64,000 nt of DNA from Ipomoea triloba (Eukaryota > Streptophyta > Magnoliopsida > Solanales > Convolvulaceae): positions 8,979,866-9,043,865 of the forward strand of contig NC_044930.1 in assembly GCF_003576645.1 (NCBI RefSeq), in the 5' to 3' direction. Below, one piece after another: positions 59,283 through 64,000 of this stretch (position 1 is its first letter; the number at the start of each line of letters is the position of its first letter). A model generated the notes under the pieces. It was not told the origin of the DNA, ran no database searches, and saw nothing but the letters and a program-made list of their open reading frames with translations. Position numbers and translations under genes: made by a program.

Positions 59283-59297
59283 TTAATCATCAGAAAC
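59283..59297 (-). CDS. Locus D terminal coding exon (VSDD stop)
   Basis: Acceptor TTTCTTCAG|GTT, then VSDD and TAA (59285-59283). It matches the terminal exons at 27204 and 54726 and is in phase 0 with the mini-exons. Confidence 0.5.
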   Translation of the reverse strand, partial: VSDD

Positions 59298-62200
59298 CTG
59301 AAGAAAGATAATGTCCAACCAAGTTTTTTAATAAATAATCTAATAATCTATTTAAAATAATCTAATTCAATATCTAGCTTATATTTTGCTGATCTTAACA
59401 TGAAAAGAAAAACCTTTATTTATTTAATTGATTTATATATAAAAAAACTAACTCCATGGTCTGACTTAAGTGACAAGCACCTCGAGTCACGGTATAAGAT
59501 TATATTATATATAATATTTATTTGTAAGATAGTTGCAAAATGATATATAATGTGCTTATATTACTATTTCTTGTGACGGAGTAGAGGTACTACATACTAG
59601 GAGTCTAGGACTGTCGAGACCATCCATTTTCCTCCCCATGCCATTGCTTATGCACCTGTAAGAATAATGTATTGAAAGAGAAAATCAATTCAAATAAAAT
59701 AAATTTTTTACTATTAAACAAACTTTGTAGTAATTAACAATTCTTTATGGAATAAATAATTAACATATTTTGCAAACTCTATTCCCATATTTATCATTAA
59801 CTCTTTCTAACAAAATCACCATCAAAACATAAATATAAATAAAAGTTACAATTAATGTTATAAACTTTTTCAAAACATACAAAAACTTAGAGACAATTTC
59901 ATTTAATTAAAAAAAAAGTCAGGATAATATACTTACTATTTCTTGTGACGGAATAGAGGTGCTAGGGTGGTCGAATTCATTGGTCTTGTCATGTTCATTC
60001 TCATTTGCTTGGTTATGTACCTGTAGATTATTAATATAAACTCGATCATATTCTTCTTCTAAACTTCAATTAAATAAAATGTTTTTTCCTTTTATATATA
60101 AATAAAAATAGTAAATAAACTTTCTAGGAATTCATGATTCTTTATCTACTAAACAATTAACCTGCTTTGCAATCTCTGCTGTCATATCTATCACTCATTC
60201 ACTCAAATTAAATAATCTCACCATCGAAACATAAATCTAAAGGTTATGTTGTATGGTTGAAAAAGACAGGACAATATACTCACGATTTCTTGTGATGAAG
60301 AAGAGTTGCTGGGCTGGCCCAATCCACTGGTGTTGACATTTCCATCCCCATATGCTTGATTATGTAGCTGTACAGGATTAATATAAATTCAAATTCTTCT
60401 TCAATTCTATCACTTCAATTAAATCAAAAAGTTTTTTTTTTAAAATAATAATATTAAGCTAGCTTTCAAGTAATTCACGATTCTTTATCTACTACAAAAA
60501 AAAAAAAAATAATTAACATGATTTGCAACCTCTGCTACTGTATCTTTGACTCGTTTTCTCACAATTTGACGTTGTATGGGAATTTAAAAATAATATGAAA
60601 TTGCCAAGGACCTTGTGGTCCAGTGGCATCAAACCCTTCCTTTTATATGGGAAGTGGTGGATTCGAGCCTCAGTGGAGGCAATACTGATTCTTGTGTTTC
60701 AATAGGTTGAGAAAGTAGTTATGAACAAATAAAAACAAAATAATATGAAATTGATATTTACTATACAATTTTGGAAGCAAAAAAAAACTTTAAAAGTTCC
60801 AAAACAAAAAAGATAGATATAATAAAACTCACAGTTAATGTTATAAAATTTCAAAACATACAAAACAGTAGAGAATATTTCATCTAATAGAAAAAGAGTG
60901 AGAGAATATACTTACAATTTCTTGTAACGAAATAGATGTGCTAGGGTGGTTGAATCCACTGGTTTTGACATGTTCATTCCCATATGCTTGGTTGTGTACC
61001 TGTAGAGGATTAATATTAAATTCATATTCTTCTTCTATCACTTCAATTAAATCAATTTTTTAATAAATAAACATAATAAACAAACTTTCTAGTAATTCAC
61101 GATTTTGTATCTAATAAATAATTAACCTGCTTTGCAACTTCTGCTTTCATATCTTTCACTCATTTACTCAAATAATCTCCCCGGCCATCAAAACATAAAT
61201 CTAATAGAATTTACAATAAATGCTTTTTTTTTTTCTTGTAAAAGTACAAATTTATGAATTGAAGTTTAATTTTCGCACACCTTACAATTTCAAGGTTGTA
61301 TGTGAATTTAAAAATAATGTGAAATTGATCTTTTTCTTGTAAAAGTAAAAACTTATGAAGTTTTAGCACACTTTTCAAGTTGTATGGGAATTTAAAAATA
61401 ATATGAAATTGTTCTTTACTGTTTTTTTTTTTTTTTTAAATTTTAACAAAAACTTAAAGAAGTTCCACAAAAGATTATGAAAGTGAGGAAAAATGGAAGT
61501 TAGAGACTTACCGTTGCTTGTGACGGAAGAGGAGTGATGAAGAGGTTGAATCCATTGATTTTGACATTTGTTTTTCCATGCCTTTTCACACAAATCTCTC
61601 TTGCAAAATCAAACACACTTTCGCTCACATCAAACAGTTCCATCACTTTAAGGCTGTCCACATTAGCTAAATCCTGTGGAATACTTTCTAGGGAAATACA
61701 ATTCCTAAGAACCAGGCTTTCAAGAACTGGAAAGCTTTTCCCTGAGTCCACAGCTGTCCAAGTTATGAGGTTCATCTTACCAATGCGCAAATACTGAAGC
61801 GTTTTGAAAATAACATCACTGCTTAGATCCCAATGTTCCCCCGAGAAGGCATTGTCATCCAACTTGAGTACTTTGAGCTTCTCCAGCAATCCCAATACAA
61901 TCATGTCATTCCATTGAAATAATGTACCAGACAAGGTCAACTTTCTTAGTCTTCTTGGAAACTTATTGGACATTGGGACCTTCAACTCTAATTTCTCAGA
62001 GTTGCCATGAAGCTTCAAGTTTTCGAGGCATTCTAGCATTTGAAGATTATTGAACAAGCAAACATTTTGTTTTTCCTCGAGAAGTTCTGATAAATTTCCA
62101 CGAACACCTAACTTTTGGAGTTTGGGGGTCTTGTTGAAGATCTTGCTTGTGCAACTTCCTGGTGATATGGTAGAAAGTGTGCGGATATCTGTTTGTTTAC

Positions 62201-63764
62201 AGCTATGCTTACCTCTCTTGGGAGGGGAGGGTAATTGCGTAGAGGTGTTGGTGTGCACATGCCTTAAGTCTTTCATGTTCCATATGCCTCCATTAATTTG
62301 TAGTGCCCTTTCTGTGGTTTTTATCACTAGAGTCTCCAACGACGAAAGATGTTCGAATGACTTGGGGAGGGAATTGATATCAGCTGTGATTGCAAGATAC
62401 TTGATATAGCGTCGGGAATAAAGCTCATTTGGCAGCGAGCTAAATTTAAGGGATTCAATATTCAACACCTCAAGATATTTAAAGGTTTTTAGGATGGTTT
62501 CCAACTGCTCTGGCGTCGAATGAATCTCTCTCTTTTGTGAGGAGGATATCAACAAAGAATCAACAAGTTCAGCATCTTGACGTGGACCCATCCTTTTGTT
62601 GAAGAGATTGGAGAATGAATCAGATGGATTATTGTTTTCTACATGATCAAATATGTTCATAGTGTAGTATGAACAAAGTCTATCCAAATAAATTCTTTCA
62701 TTTAATCTTTGCCCCTCATCCATTACATGGAATAACTTTGTGTTTTCAGCTTCACTTCTGCAGAACTCATGTAATGTGTCATGAATGCAACATGTTTTGA
62801 TTTGACCATCTATGCTTCTTTTCTTCACCATCACAAGATTTCTATTAACAAGAACATTCAAATATTTTGAAGCTTCAACCTCTACCTCTAAAAGGTACCC
62901 ATCTCCTTTTGGAAGGAATCCTTCAGCAATCCACAAACAAATTAACTTCCAAGCAACAATCTCATGTCCCATGGGAAAATATGCAAAATATAAGAAGCAT
63001 TTTTTCAACCTCTCATCATGCAAATCATCATAGCTCAATTTTACTAACTCATGGTAGCTTTGGTCTTCTCCGTTAATTTCTAGAAGCGGATTATCAGCCA
63101 CTCGTTGCCAACTAACTGAAGTTATACAATTGCGTAGGATACCAGTTACCAGTACTAGAGCGTGTGGTAATCCATTGCACTTTTCTGCTATTTTTATCCC
63201 AAGCTCTTCAATTAATGTGTCACACCATCCCTCTGTACCAAAAACATTATCTTTTATCAGCAACCAACCATCATTATTGCTCAACTTTCCTAAACTATGA
63301 GATTTCCAGGTAGAATCAACAACATTGCCGCTCAAGGTGGTTACCAAGACTCTACTCCCTCCCAAATTTGTAGGGAATGCAACTTTTAAAGAATCCCAGT
63401 CTTCTTTTTCTCGCACATCATCCAATACAATGAAATATCTTTCATCCTTTAATAATCCCTTTACTTTAGCTTCCAACTCATCATCTTCTAACTCCGTGCT
63501 AAAGTCTTTTGTTTGTTTGGAAATTTGATGCAGAATGTCAATGAATTTTTGCTTTCTATGACACCCTCGTGAAACATGAACCCAAATGCAATGGGTGAAA
63601 ATTTTCCTAACTTCCGGATCTTCAAAAATCTTTAAGGCAAATGTAGTTTTTCCTGTCCCAGCATTCCCCACAATTGGAATGACAAAAAAATCTTTGGATT
63701 CTTCCATAATTCGAGATTTTATGGTTTTCAAATCATCAATAAAGCCCACTATATTATTTTCATC
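59283..63764 (-). CDS. Locus D: NB-ARC-LRR receptor, 5' exon outside window
   Basis: Main exon 63764-61512 (751 codons, phase 0, acceptor TTTTCAG|GATGAAAAT, donor CAACG|GTAAGT), then mini-exons 60999-60916, 60367-60284 and 60020-59937 (each 84 nt, open), a decayed mini-exon 59655-59565, and a terminal exon 59297-59283 (VSDD, stop). Motifs: P-loop GNAGTGKTT, RNBS-A CIWVHVSRG, kinase-2 FIVLDDVREK (Arg for the usual Trp), RNBS-B RVLVTTLSG, GLPHAL, CFLYFAYFPMGHEI and CIHDTLHEFC. With three mini-exons the tail would add 84 residues before VSDD. The CC exon must lie above 64000. Closest to locus B. Function is expected to be effector-triggered immunity; the ligand is unknown. Confidence 0.75.
59565..59655 (-). 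pseudogene. Locus D mini-exon 4 (91 nt, decayed)
   Basis: Splice sites are recognisable (CTTACAG|GTGCAT, GAAATA|GTAATA, a weak donor), but the central part is rearranged with extra bases (plus-strand TACTACATACTAGGAGTCTA). Length 91 nt breaks the phase and the frame meets TAG after 16 codons. If included it would truncate the tail. Confidence 0.55.
59937..60020 (-). CDS. Locus D mini-exon 3 (84 nt, open)
   Basis: Acceptor CTACAG|GTACAT, donor GAAATA|GTAAGT. 28 open codons, VHNQANENEHDKTNEFDH to STSIPSQEI. Confidence 0.65.
60284..60367 (-). CDS. Locus D mini-exon 2 (84 nt, open)
   Basis: Acceptor CTGTACAG|CTACAT, donor GAAATC|GTGAGT. 28 open codons, LHNQAYGDGNVNTSGLGQ to NSSSSQEI. The intron between copies 1 and 2 carries a SINE (60604-60736). 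Confidence 0.65.
60604..60736 (+). mobile_element. Complete tRNA-derived SINE with target duplication
   Basis: A box CCTTGTGGTCCAGTGGC, B box GGATTCGAGCCTC and a short A-rich tail. Flanked by a 17-bp direct repeat AAAATAATATGAAATTG (60587-60603 and 60737-60753), the product of LINE-type integration. It lies in the intron between locus D mini-exons 1 and 2, so it inserted after those exons were duplicated. Confidence 0.8.
60916..60999 (-). CDS. Locus D mini-exon 1 (84 nt, open)
   Basis: Acceptor CTCTACAG|GTACAC, donor GAAATT|GTAAGT. 28 codons from VHNQAYGNEHVKTSGF to STSISLQEI, phase 0. On the nucleotide level the phrase TTGAATCCA(C/T)TG(G/A)TTTTGAC (plus strand) sits at the same distance from the donor as in the LRR exon. 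Confidence 0.65.
61512..63764 (-). CDS. Locus D exon 2: NB-ARC and LRR domains
   Basis: 751 open codons with no lesion. NB-ARC spans roughly the first 350 residues of the exon; LRRs follow to the end. If the donor at 61512/61511 is ignored, translation would end three codons later (VSL, stop). The last 84 nt (61595-61512, including GFNLFITPLPSQAT) align at fixed offset with the downstream mini-exons. Confidence 0.85.
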
Positions 63765-63965
63765 CTGAAAAATGAAAGGAAGAAATCATGAAAAAGCTAA
63801 GTAAAACGGAGTATTAATCAAGTGGTGGTTGGGATTCAATATAACTAACTATGGAGTAATTATTTTTATTGAAACAATGGATCGGAATTGAAATGAGCAC
63901 CGAAGATAAACCATAGCTTCTTTACTACTTGCAGTACCTCCACATTCAATTCAGATGTATCAAAA

Positions 63966-64000
<35 letters not shown>

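Noticed and set aside
62050..62409. 119-codon plus-strand frame antisense to locus D (and similar frames antisense to A, B and C)
   Set aside because: They are shadows of the conserved LRR coding sequence on the minus strand, recurring at the same place in each paralogue.

Overview
The window is nuclear DNA of a flowering plant. It is AT-rich, full of introns and densely packed with plant transposable elements: MULE, hAT, CACTA, Helitron, PIF/Harbinger-like and Stowaway-like MITEs, copia LTRs, a TRIM, tRNA-derived SINEs and a LINE fragment. All cellular genes recognised belong to one family, CC-NB-ARC-LRR (CNL) intracellular immune receptors. Their motifs (CFLYFAYFPMGHEI, IHDTLHEFC, WKLxCLWIAEGF) resemble the Solanales R1/late-blight-resistance-like clade. 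The species is not proven; an asterid such as a Convolvulaceae member is my best guess, by inference only.

All receptor genes lie on the minus strand. The coiled-coil (Rx_N) domain sits on its own phase-0 first exon and NB-ARC-LRR on a large second exon. Locus A (exons 8821-8360 and 2988-796) looks intact but has a 5.4 kb intron holding an N gap and a MULE with a TRIM in one arm. Locus B (about 38.3 to 27.2 kb) is a pseudogene: lost start codon, nonsense codon and frameshift. Locus C (48067 to 43565) has a phase clash at the splice, decayed NB-ARC motifs, a stop near the LRR end and a 3' end replaced by a copia fragment. Locus D (63764 to 59283) has an intact NB-ARC-LRR exon; its first exon lies beyond the window. 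A and C form one subfamily, B and D another. Orphan pieces are a CC exon at 41.3-40.8 kb, a truncated CC exon at 15.1-15.25 kb and an orphan 3' end at 54.2-54.75 kb.

The most unusual feature is at the 3' ends of B and D. Downstream of the LRR exon is a tandem series of 84-nt, phase-0 mini-exons. Each encodes a 28-residue unit, and each resembles the last 84 nt of the LRR exon itself. A tiny terminal exon ends the protein in V(S/C)DD(D). Some copies are open and others are decayed, which would give a repeat-built C-terminal tail of variable length.

Layout: 0-11.4 kb, locus A with its 5' flank; 11.6-15.1 kb, nested MITEs and hAT; 15.1-20.7 kb, a duplicated block whose paralogue is 47.95-52.6 kb; 20.7-26.4 kb, repeats and MITEs; 26.8-38.3 kb, locus B, its intron holding a Helitron nested in a MITE and a 1,947-bp exact repeat that meets at a single N (probably an assembly artefact); 38.6-42.3 kb, MITEs and the orphan CC exon; 42.35-48.1 kb, copia remnant and locus C; 48.6-52.6 kb, a CACTA hairpin array and the duplicated flank; 52.8-57.6 kb, LINE fragment, orphan 3' end and a decayed CACTA element with a Ulp1-type protease gene; 57.6-64 kb, repeats and locus D.
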